Shown piece by piece: positions 31,850 to 43,941 of a stretch of 64,000 nt of DNA. Positions within the stretch are counted from its first letter, which is position 1, and the number at the start of each line of letters is the position of its first letter. The DNA comes from Saussurea involucrata. Its lineage: Eukaryota; Streptophyta; Magnoliopsida; Asterales; Asteraceae. Made by a program: the position numbers and the translations under genes. Below the pieces are notes generated by a model that saw only the letters and a program-made list of their open reading frames with translations, was not told where the DNA came from and searched no databases. The DNA lies in the NCBI GenBank assembly GCA_033807775.1, contig CM066315.1, positions 5,956,501 to 6,020,500 of the forward strand. Direction: 5' to 3'.

Positions 31850-32160
31850 ACTGCTTCAGCTCCCCTTTCTCGTCGTCTCTCTCTCTCTCTCTTCTTCTCC
31901 CTCTCTTCCGTCGTCTCCCTCCCTTTCGCCGGCAGTCTCTCTCTCATCGACTCTCCCTCCCCTCCGCTGCTCTCTCTCTCTTTCTCTCTCCCTCCCGCAG
32001 CTCTCTCTCTCTTTCTCTCTCGCAGTTCTCTCTCTCTCGGCGCACACAACAACCGCACTACTTGACTTCTTTCTCTTTTCTTCTCTCCCTCTCGCTGCTC
32101 TCTCTCTCTCTCCCGCCGACTGCCTCTCTCGTCGGCTGTCTCTCTCTCTCGCCGGCCCTT
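31850..32160 (-). repeat. GA/CT-rich low-complexity LTR leader
   Basis: Long CTCTCT runs on the plus strand broken by CGCCGG and GTCGTC. Downstream of the probable TATA box in sense orientation, so probably 5' leader. Not coding. Confidence 0.7.
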
Positions 32161-32423
32161 CTCTTGACGAGCATAACCCACACACACACACACCTCACCT
32201 AGTTTTCTTTCCCTGCTCAAGATATGCAGCACACACACAACAGTAACCCTAAATGAGAAAGTATGTTTTATCTTTTTTTTTTCATCAGGTGCGGCGCATG
32301 GGAAGAGAATAGGGAAATAGTTTCTCCAGTTTTCCAACTCTTACCCTTATACTTTTCGTATTAACCAAAAACAGCCCCAAACTTTTATCTTTTGAACACT
32401 TTAGATAAATTTGGGTTATTACA

Positions 32424-32440
32424 ATCTCTCCTCCTTAAAA
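32424..32440 (-). promoter_or_regulatory. Polypurine tract, minus-strand element
   Basis: Sense TTTTAAGGAGGAGAGAT abuts the LTR; the pre-PPT hairpin GAATTCC/GGAATTC (loop 5 nt) is at 32441-32459. Confidence 0.8.
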
Positions 32441-35400
32441 GAATTCCGTCCCGGAATTCAATCCAAAGATAACCGGCGAAAATTTTGATCATCAAGACTT
32501 AAATCCCGACTCTCGGAATGAATCCTTCTAAAACGAATCAATAACAACATACTTTCACGCCCTGGCTGCGCAATTCTGATTAAACTCACCATCTTTGCTT
32601 ATAACAGGAAAAATACAATCATCATATATTTATCTCCCAAACAAATCTACCCATCCCGGGGCCTTACGAACCTCGGTTCCAACATTCTTCCTATTAACAA
32701 CAATGACTATAAAATCAGACAACTATAAAGAAGGTCATCCCAACTTTCTTACCTAAGTTGATTTGAATAATTCTTTAACGATCAATGTGTTAATCTCAAT
32801 AACACCTCCTCACGAACTCTCGACATCCATCTTAACGTTCATATTATGCGAACAGAGGTTATAAGTATCTCAATGCTTACCACTCCCTAATTATTCTTAT
32901 CCCATTCACAACCACTTTAGCAGTTTCCGAACTCTACTGCCTTTCCCCCGATTAGTGCAATATAACCACTGATCCTTACCGCACCAAACAGTACTATTCA
33001 TTCCCTTTATCACAACAACTTTAACTCGACCCACTCAATGCCATTGTAATTATCAACATGTTCAAAATATAAACTCCAACTTAAATGCAATTCATCTCTT
33101 TCTATCAACCATAAACTAACAACTTAGCATCAACATCTCGTTAGGCTGGCATTAACAAAATCCATCAGTTGAAACTGATTTCTTAACTAACAACTCCCAC
33201 TGAGTAACTCAAAAATCCCAAATTTTCAAAATAATTTGAGAATTACTTATTCCTTCCTATCATCAGCAACTTCTCACTTTAACATATCAATTCTCCCTTA
33301 TCCGTACTTAGTAAGAATCTCGATGGAATTATAACACATTTTGACTACACTTTCTTCATCCTCTTTAAACTTCCAATGATCCCAACATATCCCTACTTAG
33401 CGACTCTTACAACCAAAATACTTGGTTTCTCTTTTGGGTGACCTCACACCACTACTCTGTCTTTCTATCCCGAACATAACACACCAAAAAGTCAACTTAC
33501 ACACTATGTGCTCCGAAAATCTGGTTCATAGATCGAACATCTCATCTGAAACCCCCAAAAGCTTTTATATGATGCTTCCTCTTCTTCTAACGTCACCTCA
33601 CTACGATACTAGCGGTTACATTTAGCTTGGCAATTAATTCCATTACATAACTCTTCATCCCCCATTCATAACATCGCACTGCAAACCAAATCTCTCATGG
33701 TCATTCACACAACCACGCTTTCCTTCATACTCTCACGTATACTACAATCAAGGCTATCTCACTACGTAGCCCTTTCCCAACTTGTTGAACTATAACTCAC
33801 GAGTTCTCGAATAGCTCACACGCAACCATTCTAGTTAGCTCTTCGCGATCCGAGCCCTTACGAAGACACACCACTTTTCTTACTGACTGCTAAAATCTAC
33901 ACACTCGCTTCGCTCAAGTTACATACCTCATCATCCTACGAACCCTCCGCTCTTCGCAAATAGAATGCTTAATCAAACAATAACTTCTCTTCCCCTTAGA
34001 ACCCCTACAAGGTGTTCTATCAACTCTCGACTTTCTAATTCAAGTCTTCGGAATCGGCCAACGTACACATCTGTCGACTTCTACATCAACTGACAATCCT
34101 GTAACTACTTTCTTAACTTATTCTTAAACATGGTTCCCTTACGGAACTTACTCCTACCATCGCATTGAATCATCTTCATGATTCGCCTCCCTCCTTTCGT
34201 AACCTACTCAGGTAACATTACCATTAAAAGCTCACCTCGAGTCTCGCATTCCTACACCACATACATTTCATTCTTCCTTACCACACTATCCTTAACGAGT
34301 CGCTAAAATCATCACCTTGAAGACTTCAAGCCCTCCCTCCGGACACAACTGTCTGTTGACAACCGTACATCCAGCTACCGAACAAGGGTGCAAACCCTCA
34401 TTCGACCGATACTATAATTCGCTACTGACTCTATCACCGTCCACCCCTCCTCTTGGACACTCTTACTAAAGTTATATCATTCTTTCCTGATTTGACCAAT
34501 ATCTCTTCACTCTCGGAGTTCTTCCTAGGCTTAAAATGTAGCACTCTATGACCTAGTGAGTTCATAGCCTTCATGCATGACAACGCATTAAATAAATCAT
34601 TTCGCACACTTTATCATTTTAGATAAACAACACTTGAAAACATCTTGGGTACACATGCCCCAATTACTCTTATAAATTCAACGCCCTTGCCCAACGATCT
34701 CGAGAATCGTTCCCATGCAACTTTCCATAAACTTAATCTTACTCCTACCGAACGATGTCAATACGACAGTGATATATTGCATGAAAATCTTTTTATTTGG
34801 CACAATTTTGAAAGAATTACCGTCGCCAGGTAAATCAGTTGGTTTTCGTACTCATAAATAACTCCAACATGTCGTTACTCACTTTGGTTATAAAAGTTTT
34901 CCATTTAATCGTTTTCTTGACTTTTGCAATAATTTAACTCATCATGAAAGGAGCAAAATGCTTTACAAATCATAAAACTCGAAACTTCTTGGTGCCACGT
35001 GGATGAAATCTCCTTTTTCTTTTAAACATACGCGTACACATTCTGACTCATTTTCGATCAAAATTTATCTCTACATATTTAACTTAAATCGTGAAAATTT
35101 CATGTTACATAAAAATAAACACCATGCGTGAGACTCTACTTGCATTTGAAGGCTACTCACTCTAACCAGGTCAACTGCTTTACTCACTTAACTTATCCTT
35201 GACATTCTACCTACGACCAACGGTCGCCCTCTTGGTCACGCAACAACTTGCTGAACACACTTTCCACATCTCACTTACTCAATCCCTTTCCTACCATTTC
35301 GTTTTAATCACTATCTCATTTTCTACTTCTACATGCTTTCATTTCACAATAGGTATCTTATTTCATTTACACTGCCTTGAAAAGCTCGACTAAGAAGTCA

Positions 35401-35950
35401 GGGTTCTATTGATATATTCAAAATTTCAACACTGTTATTCCTTACCATTCTAACTGATCTCATCCCACTATTTCAAAAACTGGGACTTTCTAGAAACAAG
35501 AGTCTTACTCAAAATCAATCATTTTATCTCTTCGAACCCACGAAGATCTATCTCTATACGATTCATAACATTCTAAACAACATTTCGTCTCTACGATGTA
35601 TACATTATCCTCTTCATAAAGATTTCTCATGAAACTTCCCCAACAAGGAGTCTCAGTCTACACCTCAGAGACCTCGTTGTCATTCTAACGTACTGAAACA
35701 CGGCATAAACACTGGGTAGGTTAATAAGGTAGGTTAAGCACGTACATGTACCTGTAAGTTCGCAATTACACTGGCCAGGTGGAATCCCAAACTTACCTTA
35801 CATGACAGTCCTCAGTACCCTATTAGTCCTATTTCTATAATAGTGTCATCCTAACGCATTTCCTGTATCTACAATAGTGTCCTCCTAACGCATTTCCTGA
35901 TTCTCAGTTGTGATTTCTACTCCCAAGTTTAAGTTTAGGCCCGCCCGTTC
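32424..35950 (-). mobile_element. Gene-less interior of minus-strand gypsy-like element
   Basis: 3.5 kb without a long ORF. Conserved block B lies at about 34985-35235 and block A at 35741-35797. At 35932-35950 the sense strand still reads GGGCCTAAACTTAAACTT, as found about 40 nt after the primer site in the outer element, so the truncation lies just short of the primer site. The 5' LTR is missing. Confidence 0.7.
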
Positions 35951-37069
35951 GCACACCGGAACCCGGCAAAAAGTGCACTCGTGTAGTGCAAAGCTTATAT
36001 AAATACAATATATATCTCATTACATCATATTGTCATTTATATACACATAATCATATTCCTACCACATAATTTGAGATTACTAAAAGAAAAGGATTAAAAC
36101 CAAATAAATACAACAAATCGTTGAACATTAATTGAAAAATAGATTTTTAAGATTAATATGAACAAAATAGTTCTATTTATATTATAAAAACTCCATCATT
36201 TACAACCTCCATTATACCAACATATACTCATTTCTTGAAAACCTAATTTTAAAATTACAAATTCGCAATCCCAAGCATGTGTAAATCGTTAAACTCAAAT
36301 AATTTTTCTAATTAAGCTAACAAAAACCAAAACGTCCATAATACTCCATTCATGGAGATTATTAACCTATATTAAAATTTTGTAAAACTAAAGTAATAAC
36401 AAATAACTAAAATCAATCCAAGAACTCAAGAAAATTTAAACCATAAGAATGAGTTTAAAATTTTGGATTCATCATTCTTACATAGAAACTTTGAGCTAAC
36501 CAACTTATGACAAAATTAGAGAAAAGAATGATACCTTGGAACTTTGAAGAAAAGAAGATCCCAAACTCTCTTTTCTTCCTGCGATTTTCTCTTCTAAACA
36601 CAACACACACACACATAAACACTTTTTTTATGGTAAACAAATATAGAAGTAAAGTGAGGTGTTGATAAAGGTGATGACTCACCTTTATGTACTTTCATTT
36701 CTTTTGTTCTAAATGTCGCGGTGGATGTGAATAATATATTCACATTTACCAAACAAACCCCACACTCCTTTAAATTGGCAAAACATACCCTCTAACTTCT
36801 ATATTAAAATTAAAACTTACCCCTTAACTTATAACTCCATAAAACTAATCCCAAACTTATCTTAAAACCAAAATAATAAAATTATATAAATCAATAATAT
36901 ACCCGGTTATTACACATGTGCCCGAGTCTCATGTGCCACAACTTCGTTTTATCAACATTCGAAGGAGTCGATGAAGCCACTTGAGCATCTCCCATGATGG
37001 TAGTGCCCGTCAGAACATACAAATCCGCACATTGCCTAGTGCCCTTCAAATAGACAAGACTCGTGCATC
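35950..37069 (-). repeat. Segmental duplication, copy 1 (LTR plus copia flank)
   Basis: Matches 37229-38695, including an LTR ending GGTTATTACA at 36914 and 155 bp of copia gag-pol flank beyond it. Lacks about 354 bp present in copy 2 (37350-37703), with a short AT microhomology at the join. Confidence 0.8.
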
Positions 37070-37228
37070 GTGCTCAACTCCTCCTCATTCCTCGTTACCA
37101 TGGCCATATTAGTTGGTAGCAAGCCAACTAATAAATCAACGCCGTACAACAACTACGACACATCAACGCCGTACAACAACTACGACACATCACCGGTCCG
37201 CACACCGGAACCCGGCAATACACCGGTC
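37070..37228. repeat. Two tandem duplications in LTR sequence
   Basis: A 27-bp unit (CGCCGTACAACAACTACGAC core) twice at about 37137-37190, then a 28-bp CACCGGTCCGCACACCGGAA unit twice, running into copy 2. In sense orientation this follows a GTGAGT donor at 37434, as do the repeat blocks in other LTR introns. Confidence 0.65.
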
Positions 37229-38550
37229 CGCACACCGGAACCCGGCAAAAAGTGCACTCGTGTAGTGCAAAGCTTATATAAATACAATATATATCTCATT
37301 ACATCATATTGTCATTTATATACACATAATCATATTCCTACCACATAATCATCTCATATATATACACATATATATATGTATCCCAGTTAAAAAACGTTTT
37401 AAAGCAAAACTCACATCATTGAAAGAAAACTCACCTTGATCACGATGATACTCTTAAATTCTTCACCGATAATGAATCTCGAAATCGAACGTGAATCTGA
37501 ATTAAGGAATCAGAGTTACAATCTAACTAATTTAACCCACTCGAATACTCTAAACAATCCCTAAGAAGCCTAAACGATACTTCGAAAGACCCCAAAATAA
37601 TACGAAACAAAAAGTCTTGAAAACCACATAAATGTGGCTTACGTAACCTATAATATCAATTTACTCAAGAAACAATTAAGTAAGAATTTGACACCTCAGA
37701 TCATTTGAGATTACTAAAAGAAAAGGATTAAAACCAAATAAATACAACAAATCGTAGAACATTAATTGAAAAATAGATTTTTAAGATTAATATGAACAAA
37801 ATAGTTCTATTTATATTATAAAAACTCCATCATTTACAACCTCCATTATACCAACATATACTCATTTCTTGAAAACCTAATTTTAAAATTACAAATTCGC
37901 AATCCCAAGTATGTGTAAATCGTTAAACTCAAATAATTTTTCTAATTAAGCTAACAAAAACCAAAACGTCCATAATACTCCATTCATGGAGATTATTAAC
38001 CTATATTAAAATTTTGTAAAACTAAAGTAATAACAAATAACTAAAATCAATCCAAGAACTCAAGAAAATTTAAACCACAAGAATGAGTTTAAAATTTTGG
38101 ATTCATCATTCTTACATAGAAACTTTGAGCTAACCAACTTATGACAAAATTAGAGAAAAGAATGATACCTTGGAACTTTGAAGAAAAGAAGATCCCAAAC
38201 TCTCTTTTCTTCCTGCGATTTTCTCTTCTAAACACAACACACACACACACATAAACACTTTTTTTATGGTAAACAAATATAGAAGTAAAGTGAGGTGTTG
38301 ATAAAGGTGATGACTCAGCTTTATGTACTTTCATTTCTTTTGTTCTAAATGTCGCGGTGTATGTGAATAATATATTCATATTTACCAAACAAACCCCACA
38401 CTCCTTTAAATTGGCAAAACATACCCTCTAACTTCTATATTAAAATTAAAACTTACCCCTTAACTTATAACTCCATAAAACTAATCCCAAACTTATCTTA
38501 AAACCAAAATAATAAAATTATATAAATCAATAATATACCCGGTTATTACA
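37229..38550 (-). repeat. Truncated LTR inserted in copia element (duplication copy 2)
   Basis: Sense strand begins TGTAATAACCGGG at 38550 and breaks a copia pol frame; CATGT (38551-38555) would be its TSD. Sense AAG|GTGAGTTTTC at 37434 matches the donors of the other LTR introns, but the downstream hairpin and acceptor lie in the lost part. ORFs at 36455-36682 and 38089-38388 are copies of leader sequence. Confidence 0.65.
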
Positions 38551-39134
38551 CATGTGCCCGAGTCTCATGTGCCACAACTTCGTTTTATCAACATTCGAAG
38601 GAGTCGATAAAGCCACTTGAGCATCTCCCATGATGGTAGTGCCCGTCAGAACATACAAATCCGCACATTGCCTAGTGCCCTTCAAATAGACAAGATTGCC
38701 TCTAACCACTTTGATAACTCCACCTTCACCGATGAACTTGTAGCCTTTGATGTCAAGACTACTAAGCGAAATAAGGTTTCTCTTAAGCTCGGGTACATGT
38801 CTAACATTACCCAAAGTCCGGATGACCCCATCGTACATCTTGATTCTGACATTACCTTGACCCATTATCTTGCATAAAGCACCATTACCAACCCGAACTG
38901 ACCCCGAGCAAGGCTCATAAGTGGAAAAACAGTCACGGTTTGGACACATGTGGTAGGTACATCCCGAGTCAAGAATCCACTCGGGTGGTGAAGCATTCGC
39001 GTCATCCGTCACAACCATCAAATCACCCGTATCATCTTCAGCTACATCCGCGTGAGATTGGCTAGAGGACGCATTTCCTTTGTTTTTGTTTTTGTTCTGT
39101 AACTTGTAGCACTCATCAATAACGTGACCCTTCT
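38551..39134 (-). pseudogene. Ty1/copia gag-pol fragment: zinc knuckle end, protease, GAG-pre-integrase
   Basis: Starts in the second half of a CCHC zinc knuckle (KGHVIDECYKLQ) next to the TSD. It continues through an acidic linker to the aspartic protease active site (WILDSGCTYHMCPN) and the GAG-pre-integrase motif (KLWHMRLGHM), where LTR sequence interrupts it at 38550. Integrase, RT and RNase H are absent from this window. The N-terminal gag lies on the far side of a 14.8-kb insertion (53937-54632). No stop occurs inside the fragment, so it was inactivated by the insertions rather than by point mutations. Confidence 0.87.
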
Positions 39135-40332
39135 TGTTAGGACAACCTTAGGGGGGGTAAAGGTTGTAATTAAAAATATTTCACAAATAAAAATTCTCTT
39201 ATCAAAATCAACAACAAATATTGCATGCACAACAAATATATAAATAAAATTAAGTGCACAACGGGAATATAAAGAGATAAGGGTAGAGAATATTGATACC
39301 GACACCGAGATTTAAAGTGGTTCACCACCAACTGGCTGGCTAGTCCACTTGCCGAGACACTTCTCGACACACTGATTCACTATAAGTGTTCTTTATGGTA
39401 GAACACAAACCTTGATACAATGATAATAAAATCTCTTGCTTTTGCTCGAGAACGTGAATCACTCACACTATTCAAATACTTACAAGAGAATATATCTCAC
39501 AATATTGATCACTCTTGTATAAGTATAACACTTGGATTTTTGAGGGTTTGATCACTCAAAAAAATATATTGAATAAGTGATGTAGCTGAGAGTTTCTCCA
39601 AAAAATAGGTATTCCAATTCTTGCTGGGAGTTGAGAATGCTGCATGATATATATACTTGGAGCAGCAACGGTCGAAGGGTGCTGCGGTATACCGCCTATA
39701 TGGGCGCGGTATACCGCCCAGAAAAAGTAGCTGACATAAAGAAGTCAACCTGCAAAAGCAACCTGCAACACGTGTAGCAGAGCCGCGGTATACCGCCATA
39801 CACCACGCGGTATACCTCCCAGAAAAAGTAGCTGACAGCAGGAAGGTCAACCTGCAAGAACCTGCCACATGTATAACAGAGCCGCGGTATACCGCCGAGC
39901 ACCACGCGGTATACCGCCTGAAGAAAACAGCTCGGCGCCAGAGAGGAGTCACATCCATTGTTGAAAGACCATAGCTTAAAATAGCATCTGAATTCTTTTT
40001 GCATTCTTCCAAAAAGAGTCAACAATATTCTTTTGGCTTAAATTTAAATTTTAAACTCAAAACTTTTCTAAATTTATTTAAATCAAGGATTTAATTAAAA
40101 TATTGGGTTAGGTTTTTGAAATATCCAAGTGGTATATTATTTTAGGGTGTTTATTATTATGAGATATATGATGACGTAAACACCAGTTTTGGACTCTTCA
40201 GATAAAATCTTCATGTTGTCCAATTAACTGCACACTTGGATAAAATTGTTAGAAAAACAATAATACGGTGTGTTTGTAATCATCAAAATAAATATATAAA
40301 ATATATAGAGATGTGGTACACTTGCACCAACA
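39135..40332 (-). repeat. Copia LTR 1 (3' LTR of unit A)
   Basis: Plus-strand ends TGTTAGGACAACC and TTGCACCAACA. Six copies of the 12-bp palindrome GCGGTATACCGC (one with a single change) at 39684, 39706, 39785, 39807, 39884 and 39906: three pairs, each spaced 22 bp. Sense TATA at 39646-39656 lies downstream of them. ORFs read through the LTR (39509-40012, 39696-40025 and homologues) are not genes. Confidence 0.93.
39646..39656 (-). promoter_or_regulatory. TATA box of copia LTR
   Basis: Sense GTATATATATC, about 28 bp from the last palindrome is not implied to be the start; repeated at 46454-46464 and 53250-53260. Confidence 0.6.
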
Positions 40333-40512
40333 ATCTCCCCCTTTTTGATGATGACAAACACAACCGCTAAACACGAGAGCATACTCGGTTTCTCTCCCCC
40401 TTTTGTCGAAGCAAAAAGGGTTAAGAAAGACGTTATGCTCCTCCTCGAGAGATGCTCCCCCTCAAGAGATGCTCCCCCTCAAAATATGCAAATAATTGAG
40501 AGTAGCAGTATC
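40333..40512 (-). promoter_or_regulatory. Copia polypurine tract and PPT-like repeats (unit A)
   Basis: Sense AAAAAGGGGGAGAT abuts the LTR at 40333-40346. Further sense GGGGGAG tracts occur at about 40392-40401, 40454-40463 and 40471-40480, the last two inside a tandem CATCTCTTGAGGGGGAG-type repeat. Unit B has the same at 47141-47320. Confidence 0.7.
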
Positions 40513-43500
40513 TCATGGGTTATACTCAAGCATGCCTAAACCAAGTCTTAATTTAAAGAACGATTTTTTGTTTAGGGCTTTAGTAAAAATATCGGCCAGA
40601 TTGTCTTCGGAATCAACTTTTTCAAGCACGATGTGGCCTTTTTGAACATTATCTCGTAGAAAATGATGTCGCAACTCAATATGTTTGGTACGAGAATGCA
40701 AAACGGGATTTTTACTTAGGTTTATGGCACTTGAGTTATCACACATAATTGGAATTTTGGATTGACGTACCTCAAAGTCGGTAAGTGTGTGCTTCATCCA
40801 TAGAACTTGAGCACACGCTCTCGCGGCGGCTACATATTCCGCTTCGGTAGTGGATAAGGCTACGGAATGTTGTTTCTTGGAAAACCAAGACACAAGCGAG
40901 AGACCTATAAAGGCACATACTCCACTAGTGCTTTTTCGATCAACCATCGAGCCACCAAGATCGGAATCGGTGAAGCATGTTACTTCTAGCTCGGGTTGTT
41001 TTGGATACCATAGTCCAAGATTCGTAGTCCCTCTAAGATATCTAAAGATACGCTTGACGGCTTCATAGTGAGATTGTTTAGGCGAAGATTGAAAGCGAGC
41101 ACATAAACACACACTATACATGATATCAGGTCTACTAGCAGTTAAATACAATAAGCTACCAATCATGCCACGATAAATCTTTTCATTAAAATCGGTTCCC
41201 TCTTCGTCACTAGATAATTTTAGATTGGTGGTCATCGGAGTTTCAACAGGTTTGACATTTTCAAAATTAAACTTTTTCAGCATGTCTTTACAGTATTTTG
41301 ATTGACTTATAAAGGTACCATTTTCACTTTGTTTTATTTGCAATCCTAAGAAGAATTTTAATTCTCCCATCATGCTCATTTCAAATTCATTAGTCATTTT
41401 TGTAGCAAATTCATTACAAAGATTTTCATTTGTAGAACCAAAGATAATATCATCAACATACACTTGCACAACCACAATATCATTTTGAGCATATTTGACA
41501 AACAAAGTATTATCTATTTTACCCACACTATAACCACTTGTAATTAAAAAAGATTTTAATCTATCATACCATGCACGCGGAGCTTGCTTTAAACCATAAA
41601 GCGCCTTTTTTAATTTATAAACATGCGTCGGATTTTCAAAATTTTCAAAGCCGGGAGGTTGGGAAACATATACCTCCTCATTTATAAAACCATTTAGGAA
41701 AGCACTTCTGACATCCATTTGATATAATTTAAAATTTTTAGCATTCGCAAAAGCGAGAAGCATTCGAATAGACTCTAACCTTGCAACTGGTGCAAAGGTT
41801 TCATCATAATCGATACCTTCTTGTTGATTGTACCCCTTGGCAACTAAACGTGCCTTGTTTCGGGTGACTTCACCGTTTTCGTCTACCTTGTTACGAAAGA
41901 CCCATCGTGTGCCAATAATGGTTTGACCGCTAGGGCAAGGAACTAAGTCCCACACATCATTCCTAGTAAACTGGTTTAACTCTTCTTGCATGGCCATTAT
42001 CCAATCCTCATCACCTAAAGCTTCTTCTATGTTTTTAGGTTCTATGGCTGAGATAAAGGCGTGAAAGGCACAAAGGGTATGGATTTGTGATCTAGTCGTT
42101 CTTTGGTTTAGGTCACCTATGATTTGATCTACGGGATGGCCTCTAGATGTTCTAAGGTTAGGATCATCTACTCCTTGTGGAACATAACATGGAGGGGCAT
42201 CACTAGATTCTACATTGTTTGTAAGAGATTGGGTACCTAAGTCCAAGGTTCTAAGATGTTGGGCTAGTGCATCTCCTTCACAACCATCATCATTTACTAA
42301 GGGTGCACTAGGTTTAGGAGGACTTTCATCAAAGCTTACATTTAGGGATTCTTCAACAACCATGGTCTCTTTATTAAGGACTCTATAGGCTTTGCTATTC
42401 CAAGAATAACCAAGGAATACTCCCTCATAGGCTTTTGGGTCAAATTTGGTCAAATAAGATTTGGTATCTAAAATAAAACATTTACAACCAAATACCTTAA
42501 GATGGGCTAAGGAAGGCTTTCTACCACGTAGGATCTCATAAGGGGTCTTATTTAGGATACTCCTAATTAGCACACGATTGAGGACATAGGTCGCGGTAGC
42601 TACGGCATCACACCAAAACTTTTGGGGAACTTGATGTTCATTGAGCATTGTCCTACTCATTTCTTGTAGGGTTCTATTTTTCCTCTCCACAACCCCATTA
42701 GATTGAGGAGTGCGAGGAGCAAAAAAATTGTGCGTTATACCATATTTGTCGCAAAACGCACCAAATTGAGTTTCATTATCGAATTCGCGTCCATGGTCCG
42801 TACGAATCGAAACAATCGTGCAACCTTGTTGGTTTTGAATTCGTTTTCCCAAAATCTTCAAAAGCTTCATTTTTATGTTTTAAAAATAAAGTCCACGTAT
42901 ATCGGGAAAAATCATCTACAATTACTAGAGTGTAATAATTTCCTCCAAAACTTTGAATGGCCATAGGGCCAAAAAGATCCATGTGTAAAAGTTCTAAAAC
43001 TCTTTTAGTTGAAATCACATTTTTTGATTTATGAGAAACATGAGTTTGTTTGCCGACACGACATGCATCACAAAAATGATTATCAAATTTTAATTTTGGA
43101 AGGTCACTCACAAGCTCCTTATTTTTCAAATTTTGAATTAATCTAAGGTTAGCGTGACCTAAACGTCTATGCCACAAAGTCGAATTATCATATACGGAAG
43201 ATAAACAAACATTTTTATTTACATCAGTTTTACAAACATAAAGATTTCCTTTTATAACCCCATTCAAAAGAACTTTACCATTTTTCAGAATTTTGCAAGA
43301 GTCTTCTTCAAAAACAACAATTATACCATTTTTGCACAGTTGACGAACACTTAGCAAGTTAAATTTCAAATTATCAACATGCGTAACATCTAAAAATGTA
43401 ACATTGTTGCAAGAAATTGTACCTTTCCCAATTACCTTTCCTTTGGAGTTTCCTCCAAAAATTACTAGTCCACCATCACATGACTCATATGATGAAAAAA

Positions 43501-43555
43501 GATTATGGTTTCCGGTCATGTGACGTGTGCATCCACTATCAAGAATCCAATCCAT
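40513..43555 (-). pseudogene. Copia pol, unit A (protease-integrase-RT-RNase H, frameshifted)
   Basis: The first frame (42776-43555, 259 aa) has the protease DSG at residues 6-8, the HHCC zinc site H129/H134/C162/C165, and the first integrase Asp (193). A frame change near 42870 moves to a 785-aa frame ending at 40513. That frame holds the second Asp and the Glu of integrase (D25, E62), RT with YVDD at 471-474, and RNase H acidic residues D635/D637, E676 and D711. The shift, probably a small deletion, removes integrase from any single product. Compared with unit B, residue 50 is F where B has the family-typical S. It would copy RNA to DNA in virus-like particles if intact. Confidence 0.9.
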
Positions 43556-43884
43556 ATCAAGATTTATCTACAACATTTAAAGTACAACTTTTATGGTCCC
43601 CACATCTTATGGGTCATTTGAAAGTTAGTCTAGAAAGCATAGAAAACCACATATAATAATAAATATATTTTCACAAAAAATATACAGACAAGAAAATTAT
43701 TTACTCAACCCTTTTCGGTAGCTCTACTTGGAAGCGACCAAGAAAGACGGTGAGGGTGGTAAGCGCGAAGGCACTTTGAAAACCGACCTCATTAGAATTC
43801 GAAGAATTCGCCTTTATCTTTCCTAGACACCGTATCCAAATAGGTGAGCCTATTCGGAGTTGATTCATAATTTTCAAACACAGA

Positions 43885-43919
<35 letters not shown>

Positions 43920-43941
43920 ATATATATATGCAAAAAAAAAA
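43556..43941 (-). other. Gag-pol intergenic stretch, unit A
   Basis: 386 bp between gag stop and the protease Met, with a long (TA)n run at about 43886-43928. Stops occur in the pol frame just before its Met. In unit B (50364-50737) the TA run is shorter. Confidence 0.6.

Larger units (their letters stand above)
30182..32423 (-). repeat. 3' LTR of minus-strand gypsy-like element
   Basis: TGTAACAACCC..GGGTTATTACA, followed in sense orientation upstream by a PPT. Contains a GA-rich leader (pyrimidine-rich on plus, 31850-32160), whose arginine/glutamate-rich ORFs are artefacts, a 29-30 bp tandem repeat (30577-30692), and a putative intron. A TATAAGG at 32347-32353 is the likely TATA box. Confidence 0.85.

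Noticed and set aside
31762..32337. 191-aa and 111-aa minus ORFs rich in R and E
   Set aside because: Translations of the GA-rich LTR leader in two overlapping frames; composition, not a protein family, explains them.
39509..40012. 167-aa minus ORF present three times (also 46317 and 53113)
   Set aside because: It lies wholly inside the copia LTR across promoter palindromes and TATA; identity between copies reflects LTR identity.
40345..40539. Plus-strand ORF over the copia PPT (also 47153)
   Set aside because: Translation of the antisense of the PPT-like repeats.
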